From assembly GCA_963920575.1 (NCBI GenBank), contig OY986967.1:2525869-2589868 (forward strand): 64,000 nucleotides of DNA. The letters run 5' to 3'. Source of the stretch: Narthecium ossifragum. Its lineage: Eukaryota > Streptophyta > Magnoliopsida > Dioscoreales > Nartheciaceae. Below are positions 33,911 through 44,101 of this stretch, piece after piece. A program made the translations under genes and the position numbers. The stretch's first letter is position 1, and the number at the start of each line of letters is the position of its first letter. Under the pieces are notes generated by a model that was given only the letters and a program-made list of their open reading frames with translations, did not search any database and was not told the origin of the DNA.

Positions 33911-36338
33911 CTTTGTAACTAAAGGCTATAAGCAAGAGTTTGGTGTGGATTATAGAGAAGTTTTTTCCCCTGTCGCATGACTCGATACAGTTAGATTGGT
34001 GATTGCATTGGCGGCTCAAAATTCATGGCCTATCTTTTAGTTAGATGTGAAATCAGCTTTCTTACATGGAGATTTGGATGAACAGGTATTTATAGATCAA
34101 CCTCCTGGATACATTCATATTGGAGAAGAGCATAAGGTGTATAAATTAAAAAAGGCACTATATGGACTAAAACAAGCTCCAAGAGCTTGGTATAGTCGTA
34201 TAAATGCTTATTTTTCTAATGACGGTTTTAAGAAATGTCCATATGAGCACACACTTTTTACAAAGATTGGAGATGGGGGTAAAATGCTCATTGCCTGTTT
34301 ATATGTGGATGACTTGATTTACACTGGACATGATAGTGCCATGTTTGAAAGTTTTAAGAAGTCTATGATGGCTGAATTTGAAATGTCTGATCTTGGCATG
34401 ATGCATTACTTTCTTGGCATAGAAGTAGTGCAGTCATCTACTGGAATTTTTATTACTCAAAAGAAGTATGTACGAGAAATGTTGGACAGGTTTCAGTTGA
34501 AGGATTGCAATCCTGCCAGTACACCATCTGAGCTTGGTTTGAAGCTAAACAAAGATAATGGAGGAAAGAAAGTTGACAACACTCTTTACAAGCAGATAGT
34601 GGGGAGCTTAATGTACTTGACTGCGACAAGGCCTGATATAATGCATGATGTAAGCATCATTAGTAGATACATGGAATGTCCTACAGAGATTCATCTCTTG
34701 GCTGCAAAAAGAATTTTTAGGTACCTGCAAGGTACTAAGGAGTTTGGGCTGTTCTACAAGAAGGGAGAAAAATCAGATTTGTTTGGTTTCACAGATAGTG
34801 ATTATGCAGGAGATGCAGATGATCGGAAAAGTACATCCGGGTATGTTTTCATGATGGGAACAGGAGCCGTTTCATGGTCATCAAAGAAGCAACCAATCGT
34901 CACATTGTCAACCACTGAAGTTGAATTTGTTGCTGCAACAGCTTGTGCTTGTCAAGCTATTTGGCTAAAGAAAATTTTGAAAGAGTTGCATTTCAAGCAA
35001 GATGGGCCTACTCTCATTTGTTGTGACAATAATTCAGCAATCAAGCTCTCAAAAAATCATGTTCTACATGGTTGAAGCAAGCATATATATGTGAAGTAGC
35101 ATTTCATGAGGGATCTCACGAATGATGGAGTCTATTTACTTTTGAGACCTTGAAAACTTCTTAAATTACAAATGCACCCTTACAATCTTTACATTCACAT
35201 ATGCACCCCTGAAAACTTTAAACAAATATTAACCATACCCTCCGGTGAATATTGACGGAATATTGAGGGTATATTCCTAACGCCGTTAACATTATTGTGT
35301 AAAATGACTATTTTGCCCTCATCTTCATCAACGTCGACCGACTGTGCAGCTTTTAGGTTGTTGGAGATCCAACTGACCCCGATCTCCCCTTCGTTGGTGC
35401 CATTCACTGGATGCCTCGACTCCTTGGCATGGCCCTCGATGACCCGGGCTGGCTGGGCTGCGGCGGAGCCATTTGCTCCGCCTCGTCCCTCCGCATGTAG
35501 GGTTCTCCGGCCGATAGCTCTTCAAAATTGTCGCGCTTAGCGCAATCTTCTGCTTCTCAGTCGTATGCGACAACACCTCCCTCTACTACCTCCCCGTTTC
35601 CTCTCAACCAAGCGATCAACACCACCACCACCCCCTTTAACAATACGTCCTCTGTTTTAACAACAGAGAAAACACTCTGTTTTCTAACATTATGGCAAAT
35701 AGGAGTGGGTTCTTGGAATCTAAGTATGAGAGGAAGAGAGACAAAGGAACAGAAAAGGAAGGGGGTGCGGCGGCGAAGGTCACGGCTAAGCGCCCTGGTG
35801 GGCGTGGCTGGTTGGGTGGCGCCGGAGCCGGGGGAGAAGGTCGCAGTGAGGAGAAGAAGAAGAAAAAGAAGAGAGGAAGAAGGCGTAGCTTGGCAGCGTC
35901 CTTGCCGCGTGGAAGCAGGGCTTGAAGCCAGCAGCGGTGCCGCGGGCGCGGGGTCTGGGCCGGTGGGCTAGTAGAGGATAGGGAAGGAAGGAACCGGAGA
36001 GGAAGAAGGAGGAAGAGAGGAGAAAGAGGAGGGGCATTTAAGTAAAATTGCCTACCATGGTTAGGATTGAACCATAGTTAGGTTAGTTCATCTTACGGGA
36101 GTTGATGGAAGGGCATGGTTAATATTTTCTCAAAGTTTTCAGGGGTGCATATGTGAATGTAAAATTTATAAGGGTGCATTTGTAATTTAAGAAGTTTTGG
36201 AGGATACAAAAGTAAATATTAATTTACTGCAGGAGTGAAGATCAGGTTGCTGACATATGTACCAAGACCCTCAAATTGCCTGCGTTTCAGAAGCTAAGGA
36301 AGATGCTTGGTGTTTGCACTTTGGATAATCCAATTTGA
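33911..36338 (+). pseudogene. Copia A reverse transcriptase and RNase H, split by a TIR element
   Basis: Frame 34047-35075 holds KSAFLHGDLDEQVF, LYGLKQAPRAWY, the catalytic LYVDDLIYTG and the RNase H portion (DSDYAGD, SKKQPIVTLSTTE, CDNNSAIKLS). Stops occur just before it (about 33979, 34037) and at 35073-35075. The final residues resume after the TIR element (from about 36219: YCRSEDQVADI) and end at the stop 36336-36338. Confidence 0.87.
35133..36218. mobile_element. non-autonomous TIR element with a GC-rich core
   Basis: Inverted ends of about 100 bases begin TATTTACTTTTG and continue AAAACTTCTTAAATTACAAATGCACC on both strands. The family is the same as 2427-3575. Between the ends lies GC-rich DNA (about 35330-36030) unlike the AT-rich ends, possibly captured host sequence. 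Its open frames have no recognised domain. Target copies were not resolved. The insertion splits the last part of Copia A pol. Confidence 0.7.
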
Positions 36339-36396
36339 GGGAGGGTGTTTCTGATCTAACCTTCACTAAACTGAAGCATCAGTTTAAGGGAGGGAT

Positions 36397-36655
36397 TGTT
36401 GGAAAAGTCAAGGTTCCTTATCTAATTTGCTATGTTGTCCTAGTCTTTAGGAAATTTATATAAGTGGCTTGTTTTGGCCTAGTTTGTAGTGGTCAGTTAG
36501 AGTTTGTTGTGGTCTTTTGCATGTTAGCATTTTCTTAGGAGTTAGTGGATAGCTGTTGGTTATGGGCTCTAGAATATGTAATGGTATCTATTGTATTTGA
36601 AGCTTGAGAGCAATGAGCAATGGAAGTTTAGTTTTCTGGTTCTCCAATTCCAACA
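36397..36655 (+). repeat. 3' LTR of Copia A
   Basis: Matches 24401-24652 closely over its whole length and starts right after a purine-rich tract. The target copy AAAAG follows at 36656-36660. Confidence 0.92.
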
Positions 36656-36660
36656 AAAAG

Positions 36661-37270
36661 GCTCTTTAAAAAAAAAAAATATTACGACTATACATTAAAC
36701 TCATGGGACATTTGAAATTGGTTCATGTCACAGTCCCTAAAACAGCCTTTTTGGTAGTTTCAGGGGTCTTACTGGCCATTGGCACAACAATTTACTGAAA
36801 AAATTTGAAGCCTTTTTACTGTAGAACTCCTTGAGACATAGCTTCATTAGCATAAATCCTCGAGACTGGAATCCAAGAACTCTTCTGAAGAGTCTTGTGA
36901 AGATATTTTTATCTTTTATCACTGTACTAGTTTGTATGCGCATCATTTCATTCACCAATCATGTGTTGTAGGCCGCATCCGTTTCCATCCAACTATTGCC
37001 ATTGCATTTGTGATATGTATATACTTATAAGAATCAAACCTGTATATCCACCACGAGTCTCCAAATAGGTGTCATGTATCATTTTGTCCGCTAATTAAAT
37101 TGGTGCCGTGAGAATTCAACCCCATGTATCATAGTAATGTTTGAGTTACTCAAGTCTTTGTTAGCTAATGGCCTTGACTTCGAGATCCAACCCACACGGT
37201 CGCTTTTGAATGACGGGGGAGTTTTCAAAATATGTCAATTTATCCGATAATTTTGTTATGGATAAAGTTT
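36661..37270. other. intergenic, no gene seen
   Basis: AT-rich sequence. The longest frame on the minus strand (36737-36958) has no domain and is unsupported. Confidence 0.4.
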
Positions 37271-37593
37271 TGTGTACATGGACATATGGCACATGTATTA
37301 ATACACATGTCACTGAATCGGTAGTCCACTATTGATTCTTTCATTTAGTCAATCGATAGTGGTCTACCGATGGAGTATATCAATGAATCGGTAGCGCTAC
37401 CGATTGAATTGTACAAGTAGTGAGATTTCGATTGGTTGATAGAGTCCATCGGTATCTCACTACCGATTCATTGATCGAGTCCATCGATAGTGGTTTCATC
37501 GATATACCACTACCGATGGACTACATGAAAGAATTGATAGTGGACTACCGATTCGGATATATGTAATGCACATGACATATCCGCATGTACACA
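37271..37593. mobile_element. foldback (hairpin) MITE rich in ATCGGTAG words
   Basis: The left arm (TGTGTACATGGACATATGGC, then CACTGAATCGGTAGTCCAC) is complementary to the right arm (GTGGACTACCGATTC, then CATGTACACA) over about 75 bases at each end, with small gaps. Between them ATCGGTAG and CTACCGAT alternate. No protein is coded. A related, decayed cluster lies at 14228-14460. Confidence 0.7.
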
Positions 37594-38447
37594 GATCAGG
37601 GCTCTTTTGTTTATAACCCATGGCATGGTGACTTATCCAAGTAATTAGACCTTGAAACACATGGCCGGTGTAGGTGGCCTCCAGAGTGCATATATACTTC
37701 ATCAGAAAGAAAAAAGAAAAGACAAAGAGATTATCTCATGAGGTCAGTAATTCAATGAATCTACGTACGTATCTCTCCACTGCATTGACTTTGAAGTTTC
37801 CTGTCGACCAAAAAGGAAGGGTCTTCATCATGGTCGCATTCTTTTACAGAGGTGTCTCCGTCCTCATTGCATCATTCATAGCCAATTAAGGAACCATTCC
37901 ATTGACTTGTTCTATCCACGAGAAGATACCTCAACTCTTGATAGAAACAAAAGTTTGCACCACTAAATTAAGTTTGTACTAATAAGTCATAGGAGTTAAG
38001 ACGCATTTGTTGCCTAATGACAGGATTTTCTAAACTTTGGCATGGATTTTTTTCTGAAAAATTTGTTTTATAAGGAGTAGCTGACCGCCCTTGTGGACGG
38101 ACCATCTTATGATCGAAGTAGATAGCCGGACTAATTCATAATCCGAGATATGAAAGCAATAGCCATTTTTTTATGCAACAAAATGCTCGAGTCACTGCAA
38201 TAGATAGACCGATTAAGGCGTCCCGTAGCTTTCATTTATAAGCCAACACAAACGCATCTATTATATAATTCTCGGCTTTCGAGTTTGAGTAGATAACAAT
38301 CTATTCTATTGGAATCATCAAGCCTTTTCTACGACCTCCTGCAGTATCTTACTATTTTTATCAATGGGCCATGTGCAAACACGTACCATTAGTGATTGAT
38401 ATATTGAAGGAATACCACCGTTCTACAGTTTCTACAGTTTTTTATAA
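37594..38447. other. intergenic, no gene seen
   Basis: AT-rich DNA without recognisable coding or terminal repeats. Short frames here look random. Confidence 0.35.
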
Positions 38448-38461
38448 CTAGTTGATATCAC

Positions 38462-38712
38462 TTGGCCGGACGACGTAGCGCCGGTCATGAGAGAGCTGTG
38501 GTCAACGGTGTCTTGTTTTCAGTTTGCTCTGTTTCTGTATGTTCTCAAGTGTTCTGACGTGCAAGCGAACGCGATTGTTAAGTGCTGTCCGGTTAATGAG
38601 ACATGCTCCAGTTGGACGGTGAAGGAGGGCCTGAGTGGGCTCCTGGGTGTTTTATTTGTAAGTGTTTGTATTAATCATAAGGTTCAATTCTTCTTCTTCA
38701 AAAAAAAAAAAA
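38462..38712 (+). mobile_element. short retroposed sequence with poly(A) and 14-base target copies
   Basis: The 251-base insert ends in a poly(A) run. The direct repeat CTAGTTGATATCAC flanks it at 38448-38461 and 38713-38726, as left by LINE machinery. The body is GC-richer than its surroundings. It contains a 77-codon frame that matches no LINE domain I recognise, so it may be a 5'-truncated LINE 3' region, a SINE or a retroposed transcript. Confidence 0.75.
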
Positions 38713-38726
38713 CTAGTTGATATCAC

Positions 38727-40019
38727 CATTTCTACGTGTTAGATTTGATATTGGAGAGACATGTAGTTAAGGTTAATATAAGTATGTTGGGTGGTTTTTG
38801 GGACTAACTATATTTAGGTTAAATTGACAAAAAAAAAATGCATGAGTTTGTATAATGCTTATATAATAATGACAAGGAATGAATGAATGAGTTAGTTGTT
38901 CACCTCCCAAATGAGATGAAGATTACAACATTTCAATTCTCGATTTCTAGTGTGCATGATACAATAGAGTTAAAGGGGAAATTATGATTCAAAAAAGGAC
39001 AATTATCTCTGAAATCCTCTCTTACCATTGCTATGATACAATGAGTTTTACGTGAAAATATTCAAAACGATATTTTTACCGATAAAAAACTAAAAGGTTA
39101 TTTTTTACTCTATTTAATTAAGTCCTTCATAGGCCTATCAGCATTTGGGTTGGGGAACATATCAGTAATATGGTTTTTGTCAGTTTACTCGAGCATACTA
39201 ATACAATAGAATATGTTTAATTGTGGTCTCAAAAACTTATAATTATAAAAAAGAAAAATTGAATACAATATATATGTGACTAGGTGGTGGACCTGGCACG
39301 ACTAACTGCCCGATCAGCCACTATCTTTTTTTTGTTTATTTAATTATAATTTTATACCACGTATATGTCACATGTATGCCATGTGTGTATAAGTTTATGA
39401 GTCATAAAAGTAACTACCATTGGATCTTACAAGGTAGATAAGTATGTATATTTAAAACTAATCTCCTGACTTATGATTATAAGGATGTATATTTAAAATT
39501 AACCTAGGGAAGATGATAAAAATATACAAAGTTAACTTAGGAAAATATACATGTAAATAAACTAATAGGAGGTAAATGGTTGTAACCGTTTTTGCTCCTT
39601 ATAAGGTTGACTAGTGGAGTCCCCTGTCACTTGGCAGGGTAACCACCATCTCCCCCTCATAAAAATGCCTACAAATTAATGTGCAAATGCCATCTTCATG
39701 CAAATATAACTTAGGAGAAAAGTCATGGTATATCTCTGTATGGTTTCACTCATAATTTCCTTAATAACTAAGATAGACGTATCATCCAATTATCCAATAA
39801 TTTAATTAAAAGTTTCATATTCTGATATCAAACCTTTATTTTTGAGTCAATTACTTTTTAATCTCCTCAAGTTTGGTCACTTTGCAACGTAGTACCTTCA
39901 AGAAAATTATTTGCTTCTTAGTTCCCCTAATTTACGAACCCATACATTACAATTTCAAACATGCAACGTCATTTATATCACTGACTGAAAACGGTCAAGT
40001 GACCAAAATTGATTGTGCT
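38727..40019. other. AT-rich repeats with Helitron-like ends
   Basis: No gene is seen. GGTTGTAACCG..TTGCTCCTTATAAGGTTGA (about 39571-39610) matches the 5' end, in minus orientation, of the Helitron-like units at 49677-51928. It is directly followed by CTAGTGGAGTCCCCTGTCAC, which looks like the 3' end of another unit. Confidence 0.4.
39571..39640 (-). mobile_element. abutting Helitron-like 5' and 3' ends
   Basis: Read on the minus strand, a unit ending in a weak hairpin and CTAG (39611-39614) is followed at once by TCAACCTTATAAGGAGC, a TC start (39610). The outer limits of both units could not be fixed. Confidence 0.4.
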
Positions 40020-40061
40020 AGAAAGCAATTTAGTATCGTTAATTTGGCTAAATTGCTTTCT
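40020..40061. repeat. perfect 14-base inverted repeat
   Basis: AGAAAGCAATTTAG and CTAAATTGCTTTCT pair perfectly around a 14-base loop. It is probably the centre of an old MITE; matching GGTCA..TGACC words occur around it. Confidence 0.6.
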
Positions 40062-40752
40062 CATACCCCAACTTTGGTCACGGCAAACGGGACCGTTTTC
40101 CGTCAAACGATACAAACGGCGTCTGTATGTGATCTGGATTTGTAAACAATATCCGGAGATATTGTTACCGATTTCATGCGATCCGGAAACCCTTTTGAAG
40201 ATCAAACTGCATGGCATTCACTGCCACCTTATCCTTCCTCTGATGACTGCAGGCGTGCCCGGCACGTGAAAGGGCCGGTCGTTGGCCAGGGAAGGAGACA
40301 TATATTAGGGACTATGCTAGTTTCATTATTTTAGGGATAAAAGAGGGAATAAGGGTTATCCCGAGTCTTAAACCAAACGGGCCAAGTGACGGTGAGTCAG
40401 GCTACTTCGTGTTGCCATCGTGAGTTGACACGTGGAATAACTTATATGGCACATACAGGTGTCTTGTTGACTAGTTGACTGCCCGCCTGGCATGGAGTAA
40501 ATTAGTGGGGTCAAAACGTGAGGGAACTTTAAATTAGCTTTTATTTGATGATATTTTCTATCGATAGGATCGATGCATGAGCACAGAGCAAGCATAAATA
40601 ATAGACATTACTGCATACATTTATTGCAAGTAATTCGCATAATGAGGATGTCCTGTCTGTTCTTTATATGATCAACAGCTTATGACTGAATACTTCATTT
40701 GCAACCACTTCAAAATCATGATATTTTTCACGTGGTGATTAACAGAATGTTA

Positions 40753-40791
<39 letters not shown>

Positions 40792-41098
40792 TTAATAGGT
40801 TGATATGATCATCACCATGTATAGATGATTCTTCACAATATGTATGTCATGAATTGGGCTTGATTAATGATTAATGTTGTACATATATGACATGTTTGAT
40901 TCGTTGTATAAAATTATACGTTGTCATCATACATAATACGGTATTTGGTGTGACAGTAATTAATATACTATTTAATATTGAATAATTTAATATGTTAGAC
41001 AACGCAATCTCTAAATCAGTATATAATTTTATAAGAGCCCGTCACATTATTTTTTATTTTTGAAAAGATGAGCCCGAAGACTATGATACAACTAACTA
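40062..41098. other. intergenic, with a (TA)n run at 40755-40788
   Basis: No gene is supported. Apart from the TA dinucleotide run the sequence is plain AT-rich spacer. Confidence 0.4.
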
Positions 41099-41103
41099 GG
41101 TAT

Positions 41104-41893
41104 TGTTAGGAATTTGATGGTAAGGGAACTAAAATGGGAAAGCAATATAAGAAGAAGAAGAAGACGCCGGATTTTAACGTGAAAAACCTTCCGGTAAATT
41201 ACCGTAAAGGAAAAACCACGAAAAGAAGGGCTTCACTATGTGAGGAGATTTATAAACTCAATCTATCTAACTCTCACATATAAATCTCTCTTCCCTCCCA
41301 GTACGTTCTACGTACTTAAAGATCTCTCTGTCTCTCTGCTTTCTCTCAAGCCTCTACAACCCTAATTCTTCTTGGCTGCCACCCACTGCTTCCTATCAAG
41401 CCTTGCCCAAAAACCTACACCCACACCCTAATCAACCCTTATATAGTAGTTTAACTTATACAATGAGTTTCTCAACCATTGGATCAACCACCATCATAGT
41501 TAGCCAGCCGTTTGATCAAGACCTCCAAGGAGTCAACCGCCATAGAGCAATCAATGCTCATCCAAGCATTGATTGTCCATCAATCAATCAATGGCCTTAC
41601 TAAATTGGCTAACATACTTTGCATGTTGCCATGTTCTGGCTCTCGGGCATCATTGCGCCTCAACATCTCGAAGCTTCGACGCTCGACGCTTCGACGCCCG
41701 ATGCTTCGACGCCTCAAGGCCGCATCTAGTTGCTTCGATCAACCAGCTCCATTTGTTGAGGTCTCATGATGAGAGAACCCCAACAGCCTCTACGCCTCGA
41801 GCACAACCCGTTTGGCCTCGACGTCAACGCCAAACTTGACCTCTGTCGATCATGCTCGTCGACGCCAATTTCATGGGGAGGGATTTCCCAACA
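41104..41893 (-). repeat. 3' LTR of the gag-only element
   Basis: About 790 bases, nearly identical to 43006-43813. The sister copy is longer, partly by an extra GACGCTCGTCGCTTC-like repeat unit near 43610. Confidence 0.88.
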
Positions 41894-42189
41894 AACTCCC
41901 CCTCCCGAGTCATGAGAAAAAGAACCCCATCGAGCTCTTGCTAGCTCGGACCTTGCACTCTCTTTGTGCTGCGCTTCTTCAAGTCATTGCGCCTCATGAC
42001 TTCTTGAAGAATCCATCGACCCCATCGAACTCTCGATATAGCCATCGAGACTCGAACCTCCATACACACTATCGTGTCATCATTCGAGCCACCATACCTC
42101 ATGACTCGGCCTCCATCCACATTCGAGTCAACGCACCTCGTGACTCGGCCTCTCCGATCGCTTCGATCGACCGGAACCCCATCATGCCT

Positions 42190-42968
42190 CTAGCACGGAA
42201 GCTCCCCCGTAATGACACACACGTTGTTGTCGAGTGTTATTACGTTGGTGTTCTTCTCATCATCCTCCTTGACCTTCCCATTAGCAAGATCATCCTTGTA
42301 CTTCCTGCATCGCCGCTTGATGTGGCCTTCCTTCTCGCAGTAATAGCAAGTGAATGTCTTTCCTTTGATCTTGCCAACCTTCCCATCCGAGCGCTTCCTC
42401 TCTACCAAATTCTCCTCTAAGATAGGCTCATCTGTCGACCTCTTTCTCAAGGCATTGGAGAGCAGAGGCGCCGTGACTTCCTCTGTCTCTAGGGACTCCT
42501 TCCCATAAAGTAATGTAGTCACCAGGTGCTCGTAGGAAGGTGGTAGAGATGCCAAAAGGAGAAGTGCCTTGTCTTCATCATCCACTGTAACCTCCACGCT
42601 CAGCAACTGGGTGATGATCCTATTGAAGGTGTTCAGGTGCTCTGTTGTTTCAGAAACAGTTTGTTCGTCAAAGATTTAATCATGAATAAACTTTCTAACC
42701 TTGACCACAACCCTACAGCCGTGTCCTCATTGATGACGTTGTACATAACTTCATCCGTTAGGCAAAGCCTGATGGTGCTCACCGTCCTCATCTCGATCTC
42801 CTCCCAGTCTTCGTCCTTCATAGCCTCGGGCCTTTTTCCCTTCAGGGCCTTGTAGAGACCCTGCTAAACCAGGATATCCTTCACCCGCTGCTGCCATAAG
42901 CCGAAGTTGCTTTTTCCATCGAATCGCTCAACCTCAAAACGAGAAGCTGAGGCCTTCCCCGTCATCAT
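42190..42968 (-). pseudogene. Copia-type Gag of the gag-only element
   Basis: From the ATG at about 42968 the minus strand reads a Gag opening with FDGKSNFGLWQQRVKDIL. A UBN2-type middle follows (SLPPSYEHLVTTLLYG), then a CCHC zinc knuckle CYYCEKEGHIKRRC, then a charged tail to a stop at 42190. A TAG near 42863 and a frame break between 42606 and 42633 interrupt it. The frame ends before any protease motif. Confidence 0.82.
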
Positions 42969-43005
42969 GATTTGTTGAACCAATGAACCTCACTCTGATA
43001 CCACT

Positions 43006-43813
43006 TGTTAGGAATTTGATGGTAAGGGAACCAAGATGGAAAGCAATATAAGAAGAAGAAGAAGAAGACGTCGGATTTTAACGTGGAAAACCTTCCGGCA
43101 AATTACCGCAAAGGAAAAACCACGGGAAGAAGGGCTTCACTATGTGAGGAGATTTACAGACTCAATCTATCTAACTCTCACATATAAATCTCGCTTCCCT
43201 CCTAGTACGTTCTACGTACTTACAGATCTCTCTGCCTCTCTGCTTTCTCTCAAGCCTCTACAACCCTAATTCTTCTTGGCTGCCACCCACTGCTTCCTAT
43301 CAAGCCTTGCCCAAAAACCTACACCTACACCCTAATCAACCCTTATATAGTAGTTTAACTTATACAATGAGTTTCTCAGCCATTGGATCAACCACCATCA
43401 TAGTTAGCCAGCCGTTTGATCAAGACCTCCAAGGAGTCAACCGCCATAGAGCAATCAATGCTCATCCAAGCATTGATTGTCCATCAATCAATCAATGGCC
43501 TTACTAAATTGGCTGCCATACTTTGCATGTTGCCATGTTCTGGCTCTCAAGCATCATTGCGCCTCAACATCTTGAAGCTTTGACGCTCGACGCTTCGACG
43601 CCCGATACTTCGACGCTCGTCGCTTCGACGCCTCAAGGCCGCATCTAGTTGCTTCGATCAATCAGCTCCGTTTGTTGAGGTCTCATGATGAGAGAACCCC
43701 AACAGCCTCTACGCCTCGAGCACAACCCGTCGACGCCTCGACGTCAACACCAAACTTGACCTCTGTCGACCATGGTCGTCCACGCCAATCTCATGGGGAG
43801 GGATTTCCCAACA
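43006..43813 (-). repeat. 5' LTR of the gag-only element
   Basis: About 808 bases. It lies next to the primer binding site (GTGGTATCAGAG on the minus strand at about 42992-43004) and carries a GAAGAAGAAGAAG stretch a few units longer than the other LTR. Confidence 0.88.
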
Positions 43814-44101
43814 GGTATCCCTCTAAAGAGCGATACCTCATCCTCATGAGCCAAAGGTGATTCCTGATTATTGATAGAAAAAAAAGAAGCTACAATACGC
43901 ATATGACGCGTACCCAATTCACTCGCTCATTAGCATATCACGAGGAATAGCTAGAAACTGCACACTATGGAGAAGACCAATTCGCCACCATATATCTTGT
44001 AAAAGTGGAATAAGCGAGGAAGCCCATCCGTCCCTCAACCAACAGTATCGTCGCAGCCGAGTCACAACAATCAGGTTCCTATCACCCCTACGCCAACCTT
44101 C

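Larger units (their letters stand above)
24401..36655 (+). mobile_element. Copia element A, complete ends, four insertions inside
   Basis: Short LTRs (24401-24652 and 36397-36655) bound the element. The target copy AAAAG lies exactly outside both (24396-24400, 36656-36660). A primer binding site follows the 5' LTR and a purine tract (AAGGGAGGGAT) precedes the 3' LTR. Gene order gag, protease, integrase, reverse transcriptase, RNase H is that of Ty1/Copia. Four insertions lie inside: solo LTRs at 24676-27094, 28190-29770 and 31498-33910, and a TIR element at 35133-36218. Without them it is about 4.8 kb, normal for the family. Several nonsense codons make it inactive. Confidence 0.92.
41104..43813 (-). 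mobile_element. gag-only LTR element (TR-GAG-like Copia derivative)
   Basis: LTRs at 41104-41893 and 43006-43813 start TGTTGGGAAATCCC on the minus strand and end CAAATTCCTAACA. A perfect target copy GGTAT flanks the whole unit (41099-41103, 43814-43818). The primer site TGGTATCAGAG lies next to the right LTR, and a purine tract (GGGAGGGGGAGTT) next to the left one. Only a Copia-type Gag is coded inside; protease, integrase and polymerase are absent. It must depend on enzymes supplied by other elements. A TATATAAGG box lies in each LTR. Confidence 0.88.

Noticed and set aside
35328..35971. Host gene in the GC-rich core of the TIR element
   Set aside because: No domain, no splice pattern and frames on both strands alike; kept only as possible captured DNA.
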